Program-made: the position numbers and the translations under genes
Part shown: positions 1-7,854 of the stretch, in pieces
Layout of the letters: the number at the start of each line of letters is the position of its first letter
Numbering within the stretch: position 1 is the first letter of the stretch
The notes under the pieces: model-generated
The model's database searches: none
What the model saw: the letters and a program-made list of their open reading frames with translations, nothing else
What the model was told of the DNA's origin: nothing
NCBI GenBank assembly: GCA_028698525.1
Contig: JAQVDB010000008.1
Coordinates: forward strand, 1 to 44,578
DNA length: 44,578 nucleotides
Direction of reading: 5' to 3'
Source of the DNA: Clostridia bacterium
GTDB taxonomy: Bacteria; Bacillota; Clostridia; JAQVDB01

Positions 1-1
1 A

Positions 2-118
2 AATTATATATCAGGAGGAAATGCTTTTACGATAAATGAAAACAAAGATTATCTTGTTTACACTGATGGAACATATAAAGGCAATCCAGAAAATATAGGA
101 ATAGCCAATGATTTTTAG
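2..118 (+). pseudogene. 3' end of an unrecognised coding sequence
   Basis: An open frame enters from the left edge and runs 38 codons to a TAG at 116-118. The fragment contains GGNAFTINENKDYLVYTDG and is hydrophilic. I do not recognise the family. The next 250 bases keep protein-like stretches in shifted frames, so this may be part of a decayed gene rather than a true C-terminus. Confidence 0.3.
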
Positions 119-372
119 GGCTAGATGAATTTACGGGCTTGGGGGTTTACCTGAAATAGCAGATACTTGTCAGGCAGCATATATATAGACTTCTGATGCT
201 TGGTAAAAAAGCAAAATTAAAAGACTTTGCTGAACTTAAAGCGGGAGATTTTGATAGCTATAGTTGTGCCGATACCGATACTTTAAAAAAATACAAGGAC
301 CCCTATTCATATCGAACGGGATCCTCTTTATCACTATATTATAACTTCCGCACATTATCCTTCATACCGTAG
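119..372 (+). other. Degenerate protein-like remnants, no intact gene
   Basis: Short plus-strand stretches read as plausible protein in different frames: GLDEFTGLGVYLK around 118-156, GLPEIADTCQAAYI around 142-183, and LGKKAKLKDFAELKAGDFD from about 199. The last runs to a TAG at 370-372, inside the 3' end of the convergent permease gene. Stops and frame changes break them up, as in a gene losing function. I see no terminator, RNA gene or repeat here. Confidence 0.3.
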
Positions 373-1530
373 TGCATCAATTGGTTTTAACTTACTTGCC
401 TTGTTCGCTGGATATAGCCCAAATACAACTCCGATCATCAAAGAAAAACACACTGCCAAAAGTGCCGTACTAGTAGACATCACAAGAGTCATGCCCATTA
501 TTTTAGACAGAATAACCATAAGTGTCCATGCAATTAACAGTCCCAAGCATCCACCCATAAGGCTTATGACTAAAGCTTCTATTAAAAATTGGCTCAATAT
601 ATTCTCCCTTGCTGCTCCTATTGCCTTTCTTATACCTATCTCCCGTGTACGTTCAGATACTGAAACGAGCATTATATTCATTATACCTATGCCACCCACA
701 AGCAAACTAATGGCAGCAATTCCGCCTAACATAAGTGTAAGGGTCTGTGTAGTTTCGCTTAAAGTATCTAGCATCTCTGATTGGCTATACAAACTATATG
801 CATCTGTATCATCGTCAAATACACGGTTGAGATAGCTCTCAAGCGATACCTGGGCCATATCTACCACATCACCTGAAATCGCCGAGGCATAAAATGTTCG
901 GATGCCTTTTTGAAAGAGTATGCGTTCACCTAATGTAAAGGGAATTACTATTTTTGAGTCATTTGATCCTGTCGATGAACTACCCTTTTCCTCAAATACA
1001 CCTATAATTGTAAATACATAACCCTCATAGGATATCTCTTCCCCAACTACATTTCGTGTCCCAAAAAGCTCCTCTGCAACTTCTGTACCTAACACCGCTA
1101 CAAAACTTCTATTGTCTATATCAGGCTGCTTTAAAAACCTGCCCTGTGCTATTGGATAATTTCTAATTTCACTGTATTCTGGTGTTGTTGCCTCAATAGT
1201 GGCTTCATCATAGGTGATATTTCCCGCTTTTAGTGTAGCTGACTGACTTATTAGCGGAGCAATACCGGCGATAAACACATTAGACGTAGCCACCTCATTT
1301 AGATCATCCATAGTGATAGGATTGTTTCCCTCGGTTCTTATATTGGCAGTCAAGAGGTTTGTGCCCATATCTTCAATACTGGACGTCACCTGGGACGTAG
1401 TACCTTGGCCAATGGCGACTAATACTACCACCGCAATTACCCCTATAATTACGCCTAATATAGTTAGAAAAGAACGCATCTTATTTGATGCAATTGATTT
1501 TATAGCCATTTTGAATGATTGTACAATCAT
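355..1530 (-). CDS. MacB-type ABC transporter permease (FtsX family)
   Basis: This is a 391-residue membrane permease that pairs with the ATPase and adaptor encoded just upstream, probably to export a peptide, antibiotic or lipid-like substrate. It has the MacB layout. One N-terminal membrane helix (about 21-41, LTILGVIIGVIAVVVLVAIG) is followed by a large extracytoplasmic domain and a C-terminal FtsX domain with three helices, whose first is followed by SERTREIGIRKAIGA. The ATG start follows GGGAGGTGG at good spacing, 12 bases after the ATPase stop. The substrate cannot be read from sequence. The YknXYZ-like assignment is by family architecture. Confidence 0.88.
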   Translation of the reverse strand: MIVQSFKMAIKSIASNKMRSFLTILGVIIGVIAVVVLVAIGQGTTSQVTSSIEDMGTNLLTANIRTEGNNPITMDDLNEVATSNVFIAGIAPLISQSATLKAGNITYDEATIEATTPEYSEIRNYPIAQGRFLKQPDIDNRSFVAVLGTEVAEELFGTRNVVGEEISYEGYVFTIIGVFEEKGSSSTGSNDSKIVIPFTLGERILFQKGIRTFYASAISGDVVDMAQVSLESYLNRVFDDDTDAYSLYSQSEMLDTLSETTQTLTLMLGGIAAISLLVGGIGIMNIMLVSVSERTREIGIRKAIGAARENILSQFLIEALVISLMGGCLGLLIAWTLMVILSKIMGMTLVMSTSTALLAVCFSLMIGVVFGLYPANKASKLKPIDALRYEG

Positions 1531-1542
1531 TTTACCACCTCC

Positions 1543-2220
1543 CTAAACCTTCTTTTTTATTCGGCCATCTTCAATATATACTCTACATTCAGCTTCGGCA
1601 GCCACATTACTATCATGGGTAATAAGTACTATTGTATTCCCACTTTTATGTAGTTCATGAAATAAGGTTATTATCTGCTTACCAGTGGAACTATCCAAAT
1701 TACCTGTAGGTTCATCTGCAAGTATGAGCGAAGGCTGGGTCACAAGTGCCCTTGCTATCGCCACTCGCTGTTGCTGTCCGCCAGAAAGTTCAGTCGGCTT
1801 ATGATGGATTCTATCTGAAAGTCCCACCTTTTTAAGTGCTTCAATTGCCCGCATTCTCCGCTCTTTTCCCTTCACTCCCTGATATACAAGTGGCAACTCC
1901 ACATTTTCCAGCGCATCAAGTTTTACTAAGAGGTTGAAGCCTTGAAATATAAAACCTATCTTTCTGCTCCTTATTTGGGCGAGCCCCTTTTCAGAATACT
2001 CAGCAATATTGAGTCCATCCAGCACATAACTCCCCTTGTCAGCAATATCTAAACAACCCATGATATTCATCAATGTTGACTTGCCACTACCTGAAGGGCC
2101 TACTATGGCCACAAATTCTCCCTGCTCTATTTCAAGAGAAACCTCGTTGAGTGCATATACAGTTTCGCCACCCATTTCATATTTCTTTACTATACTATCT
2201 AATTCAATCACTCTAGTCAC
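1543..2220 (-). CDS. MacB/LolD-type ABC transporter ATP-binding protein
   Basis: This 225-residue cytoplasmic ATPase powers the neighbouring permease. Walker A GPSGSGKS is at 41-48, the Q-loop Gln at 93, the signature LSGGQQQ at 145-151, Walker B LILADE at 165-170, followed by PTGNLD, and the H-loop His at 202. That is a complete set with the sequence style of the MacB/LolD/FtsE group. The start is GTG at 2220 and overlaps the adaptor's stop by 8 bases (GTGACTAG), so it is likely translated by coupling. It has the usual full length for a single ABC domain. Confidence 0.93.
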   Translation of the reverse strand: MTRVIELDSIVKKYEMGGETVYALNEVSLEIEQGEFVAIVGPSGSGKSTLMNIMGCLDIADKGSYVLDGLNIAEYSEKGLAQIRSRKIGFIFQGFNLLVKLDALENVELPLVYQGVKGKERRMRAIEALKKVGLSDRIHHKPTELSGGQQQRVAIARALVTQPSLILADEPTGNLDSSTGKQIITLFHELHKSGNTIVLITHDSNVAAEAECRVYIEDGRIKKKV

Positions 2221-3835
2221 GCCCCTGTCCTTGAGGGCCTGCGCCTGATGGTGCTCCGTCAGATGGCGGTCTACCCTGGGGAGTGTTGCCCTCCATCTGG
2301 CGTGGTGTACCCATGTCCATCCCTCCTGGTGCCATCATCCCACCTTGTTGTCTATTAGTGTTAGTAGTTTTAGTACGTACAATAACCACCTTATCGTCGG
2401 TATCGAGTCCATCTGTGATCTCTACATAATTATCATCTGAAAGCCCAGTGCTTACAACAGTCCTTTCGCCAGGATCCTCTCCAGGGTCCTTAGGTAGGGT
2501 TCCTGTATAGAGCCATACATACTGCTCTCCTTGTGTAGACTGTATAGCCTCAAGGGGCAATAGTAATATATCGGTACGTTCTTCGATTATGATCTCAGCT
2601 GTGGCATTCATTCCGATTTTTAGTTTTTCATCACCTTCAACCTTGAGTTTCACATCGTATGTAGTCACGCCACTATTCACTTCACCTACTTGAGATATAC
2701 TTTCCACTGTTGCATCATACGTCTTATCCTCTATAGCATCAATTGTAACCTTTGCACTCTGGCCTTCCTCTATATTTTGAATATCCAACTCATCAATTGA
2801 TACCGTCAAAGTATCTGCACTATCTGTATATATGGATAATATCTCACTATTTTCTGTCACCTGCGTACCATCATTTATTGAAATTTCATTTACTATACCA
2901 TCATATTCGGATACAAGCCCTCCACTTTCACGCATCTTTTGTGCAGCAAGAAGTAAATTTTGCTTTTTCAAACGCCCTTTAATCTGCGTTTCATATTTTT
3001 CTGAAGTTGGCAAATCTTTTAAATATATAAGCGAAGTATTCTTATATACTTTACTATTTTCATTTATATATATTCTTGACACAGTCCCTACATCGGCTAT
3101 TACCTTAACTGGCTGATTTATAGATAGGGATCCTGAACCTAGTTCATCTCCGTCACTATTGTATACAGTTGCTGCTGCATCTACAGCAGTACCGTTATCA
3201 GTAAGCGTAATTATAGCCTTTCCATTTGAAACATCGACAACTGTACCACTATATGTACTACTATCCACATCAACACTTACACTATCTCCCTCTTCTACTT
3301 CGGAAGTTTCAATTGTCACCTTCATCTTTCCATCAGTAGATATTGTAAGAAGTGAACCATGCTCAGAAATAACGGATTTTACATTATCTCCAGACTCTGT
3401 TAATATCTCCTTTACCCTGCCTGATACGGGTGATTTGATTATCTCAGTAGTACTCTCACTCTCTTTCAGCCTTACAATGGCATCATCTATGGATGAGATC
3501 TCATCTTTTAACTGTGATATAACGCTATCAAGCGCATCTGTGTCCAATTTAGCTATTATATCACCTGCTTTGATGCTTTGACCACTCTGTACTTCTACCG
3601 ACAGCACTTTTAAATCAAAGGGAGCAACAACATCTACGCTCTTACTTGGCCAAATTGTACCTGTACCAGTTATAGCTTGGGTCAGATCCCCAGTAGTAAT
3701 TTCCGTAACCTGATAAGTTGTAGATGAGATGGCTTTGGATTTGCCAGCGAAAAACAAAAAATATACTGCTATAACTAGCACAACAACTATAATTGATGCA
3801 ACAATTATTTTTTTAGTATGAATTTTCTTTTCCAT
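2213..3835 (-). CDS. MacA/HlyD-type efflux adaptor subunit
   Basis: This 540-residue membrane-anchored adaptor is the first gene of the efflux operon. One N-terminal membrane segment lies at about residues 8-30. Lipoyl-like half-motifs follow (VQSGQSIKAGDIIAKLDTDA and VSGRVKEILTESGDNV), then a helical hairpin, a second barrel-like segment (YDGIVNEISINDGTQV) and a membrane-proximal domain with the LPLEAIQ motif. The last 50 residues are Gly/Met/Pro/Gln-rich. A longer frame opens with TTG at 3853, but that codon lies in the ribosome binding site (GAGGAGG); ATG at 3835 sits 9 bases after it. It is longer than the typical MacA of about 370-400 residues. Confidence 0.88.
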   Translation of the reverse strand: MEKKIHTKKIIVASIIVVVLVIAVYFLFFAGKSKAISSTTYQVTEITTGDLTQAITGTGTIWPSKSVDVVAPFDLKVLSVEVQSGQSIKAGDIIAKLDTDALDSVISQLKDEISSIDDAIVRLKESESTTEIIKSPVSGRVKEILTESGDNVKSVISEHGSLLTISTDGKMKVTIETSEVEEGDSVSVDVDSSTYSGTVVDVSNGKAIITLTDNGTAVDAAATVYNSDGDELGSGSLSINQPVKVIADVGTVSRIYINENSKVYKNTSLIYLKDLPTSEKYETQIKGRLKKQNLLLAAQKMRESGGLVSEYDGIVNEISINDGTQVTENSEILSIYTDSADTLTVSIDELDIQNIEEGQSAKVTIDAIEDKTYDATVESISQVGEVNSGVTTYDVKLKVEGDEKLKIGMNATAEIIIEERTDILLLPLEAIQSTQGEQYVWLYTGTLPKDPGEDPGERTVVSTGLSDDNYVEITDGLDTDDKVVIVRTKTTNTNRQQGGMMAPGGMDMGTPRQMEGNTPQGRPPSDGAPSGAGPQGQGRD

Positions 3836-3950
3836 ATCATAAAACCTCCTCAAAAAGTATTATGCTAAATGAATATATCTACATACTCAAATTCTTCTAT
3901 TTATTTATCATCACTCCCCTTTTTGACTATAACAAGCATAGCGTATAAAC

Positions 3951-4011
3951 CTTAAAATAGTCTTAAAACACATGAGTTTTTAAGGTTGTTTCAAGATTTC
4001 CATGTTATAAT
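3951..4011. promoter_or_regulatory. Shared control region of efflux operon and two-component system
   Basis: CTTAAAA occurs at 3951-3957 and again at 3962-3968, a direct repeat with 11-base phasing. The inverse TTTTAAG is at 3978-3984. Such helix-turn-phased direct repeats are typical OmpR-family binding sites. A TATAAT at 4006-4011 serves the regulator gene, but its -35 (TTGTTT at 3986-3991) is poorly spaced, as in an activator-dependent promoter. Read on the minus strand, the same TTTTAAG pair lies upstream of the efflux operon. That the neighbouring response regulator binds here is inference. Confidence 0.5.
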
Positions 4012-4036
4012 TAAAATATAAATCGAGGTGAATTGT

Positions 4037-4708
4037 ATGAGGATATTACTTGTAGAAGATGAAAAACAACTCTCCGAGTCATTGACCCAGATATTGAATA
4101 AAAACAATTACATAGTTGATACTGCATATGATGGTGAAGAAGGACTTAACAACGCCCTATCTGATATCTATGATTTAATTATTCTCGATATAATGCTACC
4201 TTGCCTTGACGGACTATCAATGCTCAGCCAAATAAGAAAGGCCAATATAAATACTCCTGTGCTTATGCTCACAGCAAGGAGTGAGGTAAGTGATAAAGTG
4301 AAAGGACTGGATTTAGGAGCTGACGACTATCTAGCAAAGCCTTTTTACTCTGAAGAGCTTCTAGCTAGGATAAGGGCACTTTTACGGCGAAAAGGCGAAT
4401 TTATATCTGATGATATTATCTCGTATGCCGATTTAACATTGGATCTTGCCAATATGGAATTGAGTACAGGCAGGAGTAAAGTACGGCTATCTCTTAAAGA
4501 GTTTGAGCTGATGCGTCATTTTTTGAGCAATCCAAATGCAATTTTACAAAAAGAATTTTTGATAGTAAAAGTTTGGGGATATGACTCTGATGCTGAATAC
4601 AACAATCTTGAAGTATATATATCCTTCTTACGTAAGAAACTTACTCGCATAAAAGCTAATGTCCAAATAGTTACTATAAGAAATGTGGGTTATAAATTGG
4701 AGGCATAA
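4037..4708 (+). CDS. OmpR/PhoB-family response regulator
   Basis: This 223-residue DNA-binding regulator is partner of the histidine kinase that follows 2 bases later. An N-terminal receiver domain carries the acidic pair ED at 7-8, the phospho-acceptor Asp51 (LIILDIMLP) and the Lys of LAKPF near 101. A C-terminal winged-helix Trans_reg_C domain ends in RNVGYKL. The longer frame starts at GTG 4028, which is part of the ribosome binding site CGAGGTGA, so ATG at 4037 is chosen. Its divergence from the efflux operon suggests it controls that operon. Confidence 0.92.
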   Translation: MRILLVEDEKQLSESLTQILNKNNYIVDTAYDGEEGLNNALSDIYDLIILDIMLPCLDGLSMLSQIRKANINTPVLMLTARSEVSDKVKGLDLGADDYLAKPFYSEELLARIRALLRRKGEFISDDIISYADLTLDLANMELSTGRSKVRLSLKEFELMRHFLSNPNAILQKEFLIVKVWGYDSDAEYNNLEVYISFLRKKLTRIKANVQIVTIRNVGYKLEA

Positions 4709-4710
4709 AA

Positions 4711-5913
4711 TTGTTCGATAAACTACGAAATAGATTCCTATGGTTTACCATGGGTATATTGACATTGATATTTCTAATCATATTTACTATAGTCTTTATT
4801 TCAACTGCTGCCAAGGCACAGCAACAACTTAATATGACCCTAAATGACGTCATGCATATACCGAATCATAAAATATCCATACATAGCCCCCTTCATGCAA
4901 GCAGTATATCTGTTGAGATTAATCACGAAGGGGACATATTAGATATTTTATCCCTAGTTAAAATAAATACGCAAACACTTACCGAGACATTAGAAAAAAT
5001 AGTGTGTAGTAATGATTATGAAGGTACAGTAAATATGGGTGGCAATCGTTTTGCATATCTGAAAAAGGACATGCCATTTGGCTTTAAAATAGTCCTTGTA
5101 AGTCGTGCAATGTATGATGACACCATAAAAAACCTACTAATTACCCTCATCTTTGTAGGTTTTTTTAGTCTGGGCATACTATTTCTTATCTCTTGGTTTT
5201 TCGCAAACAAAGCAATCAAGCCTGTGAAAATGGCCTTTGAACAGCAAAAACAATTCGTTGCCGATGCCTCTCACGAACTAAAAACTCCCCTCACTATAAT
5301 AAACACTAATCTAGATTTAATCTCGTCAAATAGCAATGAAACTGTAGATGAGCAGCATAAGTGGATAGGATATATCTATGAACAGATTGATAGAATGTCA
5401 AAGCTTATTAATGATATGTTAATACTTGCACGTGTGGATGAACATGAAATAATTTCTTCAAGAGTAAACTTTTCTGATATATTAAATAATGCTTTACTAT
5501 ATTTTGAGGTTGCCCTATATGAGCAAGATATAAATCTTAAGCAGGATGTCTGTGAAAATATATATGTATCAGGAGATCCCATATCTCTAGAAAAGCTTGT
5601 ATATATATTGCTTGAAAATGCCCTTAAATACTCACCAAGGGGAGAGGAGGTTTCTGTTGAGCTTACATATGAAAAATCAAAACTTTTATTGAAAGTCAAA
5701 AACACTGGAGTAGGTATATCTAGGGAGCATATTGACAAGATATTTGACCGTTTCTATCGAGTAAATAGCGCAAGGACACAGAGAAGTGGGGGATATGGCC
5801 TTGGACTTGCAATTGCAAAAGCTATAGTCAATCAGCATAATGGATATATATGGGCAAAGAGCACATATAAAAGCTATACTGAATTTATAATTGAATTACC
5901 AATCATCGGGTAG
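4711..5913 (+). CDS. Membrane sensor histidine kinase
   Basis: This 400-residue kinase has two membrane helices (about 11-32 and 142-164) around an extracytoplasmic sensor of roughly 110 residues. The dimerisation/phospho-acceptor domain has His188 in DASHELKTPL. The catalytic domain has an N-box (ENALKYS), a DxG-like G1 box (NTGVGIS), the F-box (IFDRFYR) and GGYGLGLAIAK. The start is TTG at 4711, after GGAGG at 4699-4703 inside the regulator's 3' end. The two genes form an operon. The ligand is unknown. The linkage to the MacAB-like pump suggests envelope stress or antimicrobial sensing, as in similar arrangements. Confidence 0.92.
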   Translation: MFDKLRNRFLWFTMGILTLIFLIIFTIVFISTAAKAQQQLNMTLNDVMHIPNHKISIHSPLHASSISVEINHEGDILDILSLVKINTQTLTETLEKIVCSNDYEGTVNMGGNRFAYLKKDMPFGFKIVLVSRAMYDDTIKNLLITLIFVGFFSLGILFLISWFFANKAIKPVKMAFEQQKQFVADASHELKTPLTIINTNLDLISSNSNETVDEQHKWIGYIYEQIDRMSKLINDMLILARVDEHEIISSRVNFSDILNNALLYFEVALYEQDINLKQDVCENIYVSGDPISLEKLVYILLENALKYSPRGEEVSVELTYEKSKLLLKVKNTGVGISREHIDKIFDRFYRVNSARTQRSGGYGLGLAIAKAIVNQHNGYIWAKSTYKSYTEFIIELPIIG

Positions 5914-5956
5914 ATAGTTTTGTAATTAGTAGATAAATAGGAGCCAGTCTAAAATA

Positions 5957-6133
5957 TTAGCCTTTAATCGCTGTAGTTGCAATACCTCTCACCAAATAAT
6001 CTTGGAATTCAAAAAACCGCACTAAAGCTGGAATAATTGAGATAATATACATAGCTAATAATCCTCTCCAGTCAGTGGTAGCAGTTAAATCATTAAAAAT
6101 TTTAAGAGCAAGAGACTTTGATGCAATTTTCCA
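5957..6133 (-). pseudogene. 3' remnant of an ABC sugar transporter permease
   Basis: On the minus strand an open stretch of about 58 codons ends at a stop at 5957-5959. It reads TDWRGLLAMYIISIIPALVR, followed by a segment ending FQDYLVRGIATTAIKG. This is the characteristic last helix and cytoplasmic tail of MalG/AraQ-type binding-protein-dependent sugar permeases, whose C-termini end in a GxxxGAxKG-like motif. The upstream 200-plus residues are missing and the sequence runs into an insertion-sequence-like end. No ABC partners are nearby. It is a dead fragment left by a rearrangement. Confidence 0.6.
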
Positions 6134-6215
6134 TAAAATCTTGTATAATGTTCATGAGAGACACCCTTTCTATGTTTGGTTTAGTCACTTAGCATATTAT
6201 CAAAAGGGCATCTCT
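6134..6215 (-). mobile_element. Probable left-end remnant of an insertion sequence
   Basis: The imperfect inverted repeat AGAGATGCCCTTT / AAAGGGTGTCTCT (minus strand, arms 6203-6215 and 6157-6169) lies directly upstream of an ATG at 6155 opening MNIIQDFMENCI, which stops after 17 codons. A hairpin just before a transposase start is typical of several clostridial insertion sequences, and this resembles ISLre2-like ends as I remember them. The body is gone and is replaced by the sugar-permease remnant. Alternatively, on the plus strand, the hairpin plus the T-rich 6211-6232 could terminate the kinase transcript. Confidence 0.35.
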
Positions 6216-6252
6216 TTTTATATTTTTTAATTTAAAATATCCTACAGTAATT

Positions 6253-6861
6253 TTACACTACCCCCATAAAATATAATAATAATGCTTGAAATATTCCTAT
6301 TACTCCTCCGATAATACCACCTAGTATCTCTATATATTTTAACTCATTGCTCGCTATATCAATTATTATTCTCTCTAAATTTTCTAGTTCAAACTCATTA
6401 ATCTTTGTTTCGATAATATTTGATATATCTATTGAATCTATTGCATTATTTTTTATCTCATTCACCGAGCTATCTAGAAAGTCCTCTAACTCTGTACTTA
6501 CTATCTTGTCCACATAATTGACAATCAGCCCTTTTAAAGGTCCGGGAATAAGTCCTGGGATATTTTTATAAACTACTATCGATATCTTGTCCTTTATTTT
6601 GGCTGATAAATTCCGCTTATTATCCTGGTCCCATATTTCATCAATGATATCCTGTATAGACAACAATTCACTCTCTACTGTATATCCTATGCTTCTTGCT
6701 ATTTCATTTCTCCTTTTAGGAATCACTCCTTGTATGGTAAATCCAATAAAAGGTATTGTTACAGCATTTAAAGGGCGAAATATTAATTTTATTGCAAGCA
6801 AATTGGTAAACCAACCTATCAATGCGCCTATGACCGGTAATATTACAAACTCAATATTCAC
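6253..6861 (-). CDS. DUF445 family membrane protein
   Basis: This 202-residue protein of unknown function belongs to the DUF445/YheB group. The N-terminus holds the family signature (PVIGALIGWFTNLLAIKLIF) within a membrane helix, followed by RPLNAV and VIPKRRNEIARSIG. The middle is amphipathic helix. The C-terminal GGIIGGVIGIFQALLLYF is a second membrane segment. It starts at GTG 6861 after AGGAGGAAGAG. It is shorter than the roughly 370-residue YheB of Bacillus but similar to short clostridial members. It stands alone between a junk island and the ytxC terminator, and a role is not inferable. Confidence 0.85.
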   Translation of the reverse strand: MNIEFVILPVIGALIGWFTNLLAIKLIFRPLNAVTIPFIGFTIQGVIPKRRNEIARSIGYTVESELLSIQDIIDEIWDQDNKRNLSAKIKDKISIVVYKNIPGLIPGPLKGLIVNYVDKIVSTELEDFLDSSVNEIKNNAIDSIDISNIIETKINEFELENLERIIIDIASNELKYIEILGGIIGGVIGIFQALLLYFMGVV

Positions 6862-6902
6862 TGCTCTTCCTCCTGTGTTTTAGTATAATATATATTATAC
6901 TA

Positions 6903-6927
6903 AAAATAGCACCTAAGGTGCTATTTT
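6903..6927 (-). terminator. Rho-independent terminator after the ytxC-like gene
   Basis: A perfect 11-base stem (AAAATAGCACC / GGTGCTATTTT) with a 3-base loop is flanked by U-rich sequence on both strands. The stop codon of the upstream gene (6921-6923) lies inside the stem, so translation termination and the terminator physically overlap. Confidence 0.85.
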
Positions 6928-7793
6928 TTCTTTTCCGTCAATGAGCATAAGTAGTTATTACCCTCATTGTCATCTATATCAACTTTTCCATAAAAAACAT
7001 TTTTTATTGTATTTAGAACCTCTTTGTTACCATTTTTTTTATCACTATGGATAGTGATCTTATTAGGTGCTATCGTAATCAATGAACTTATCAAAAGATC
7101 ATCACCGCTAATTTCATTGTTTGATATCTCTTTAGCCAAATCCTTCAATAAATCATTATTTATTGCTTTCATATCCGAATCCAGCAGCACATAATTGCTG
7201 TTAGAATCCAGGATTACGTGAACTTCATCTATTTTAGGTTCTTGTATCTCTACAAAATATCTTAAAAGTTTTATAAACTCATTATATTCTTTTTCAATAA
7301 TAAAATCATCTGCTGCTTTTTCAACAGAGTCCTCTATCTGGTCTATTATCTCCTTAAGTCTAAATCTGATAAATCCATCTAATATCAATTTATCATTCTT
7401 GCCCATATATTCATGTAACCTATTGTAAATATACTCTTTTCTTTTTTTCCTTATATCGATGCTGCTATTTGGTTGTTGTTCCCCGTTGAATATATTTTTA
7501 GCATCCGAGGCTATTCTTTTCTTCTCTTTTTCGGTAAAATAAAAACAATTTAGATTTACTGTTTTTATTAACATAGCTGACTCTATTATTTCTAATAAGG
7601 TGTCAGCTAAAATTCTAACAAATTTTTTATATAATGAACTATCATTAAAACAAAAAACAACTCTAGACGTATTATCATAAAAAAACCAATTACAATCAAA
7701 TCTTTCGGCGTAATTGCCAGCACTGATTCTATCTTTAAGGATGTGTAAAAAACCATCCTTATCGTCGGTTATCTCTAAACAATATGATTGCAT
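6921..7793 (-). CDS. ytxC: YtxC-like sporulation protein
   Basis: This 290-residue cytoplasmic protein resembles the YtxC family (putative sporulation protein, function unknown). It has an N-terminal CLEITDDKDGFLHIL, the central segment KKRKEYIYNRLHEYM and then a helical region including DGFIRFRLKEIIDQIEDSVEKA (as consecutive motifs FIRFRLKEI and DSVEKA), which is what I recognise. The frame extends upstream to 7832, but ATG at 7793 follows AAAGGAGTGAT at 7 bases and is preferred. The gene before it encodes a DUF6873 protein. No catalytic motif is visible. The assignment is by overall pattern and the length agrees with the family. Confidence 0.7.
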   Translation of the reverse strand: MQSYCLEITDDKDGFLHILKDRISAGNYAERFDCNWFFYDNTSRVVFCFNDSSLYKKFVRILADTLLEIIESAMLIKTVNLNCFYFTEKEKKRIASDAKNIFNGEQQPNSSIDIRKKRKEYIYNRLHEYMGKNDKLILDGFIRFRLKEIIDQIEDSVEKAADDFIIEKEYNEFIKLLRYFVEIQEPKIDEVHVILDSNSNYVLLDSDMKAINNDLLKDLAKEISNNEISGDDLLISSLITIAPNKITIHSDKKNGNKEVLNTIKNVFYGKVDIDDNEGNNYLCSLTEKKK

Positions 7794-7854
7794 TTTTTTA
7801 ATCACTCCTTTCGATAGTAGTATATGTCGCAATAATATTACGTATACTTTACAA

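Noticed and set aside
3159-3581. 140-codon plus-strand frame opposite the efflux adaptor
   Set aside because: Its Ser/Thr/Val-rich translation is the shadow of the adaptor's codons on the other strand.
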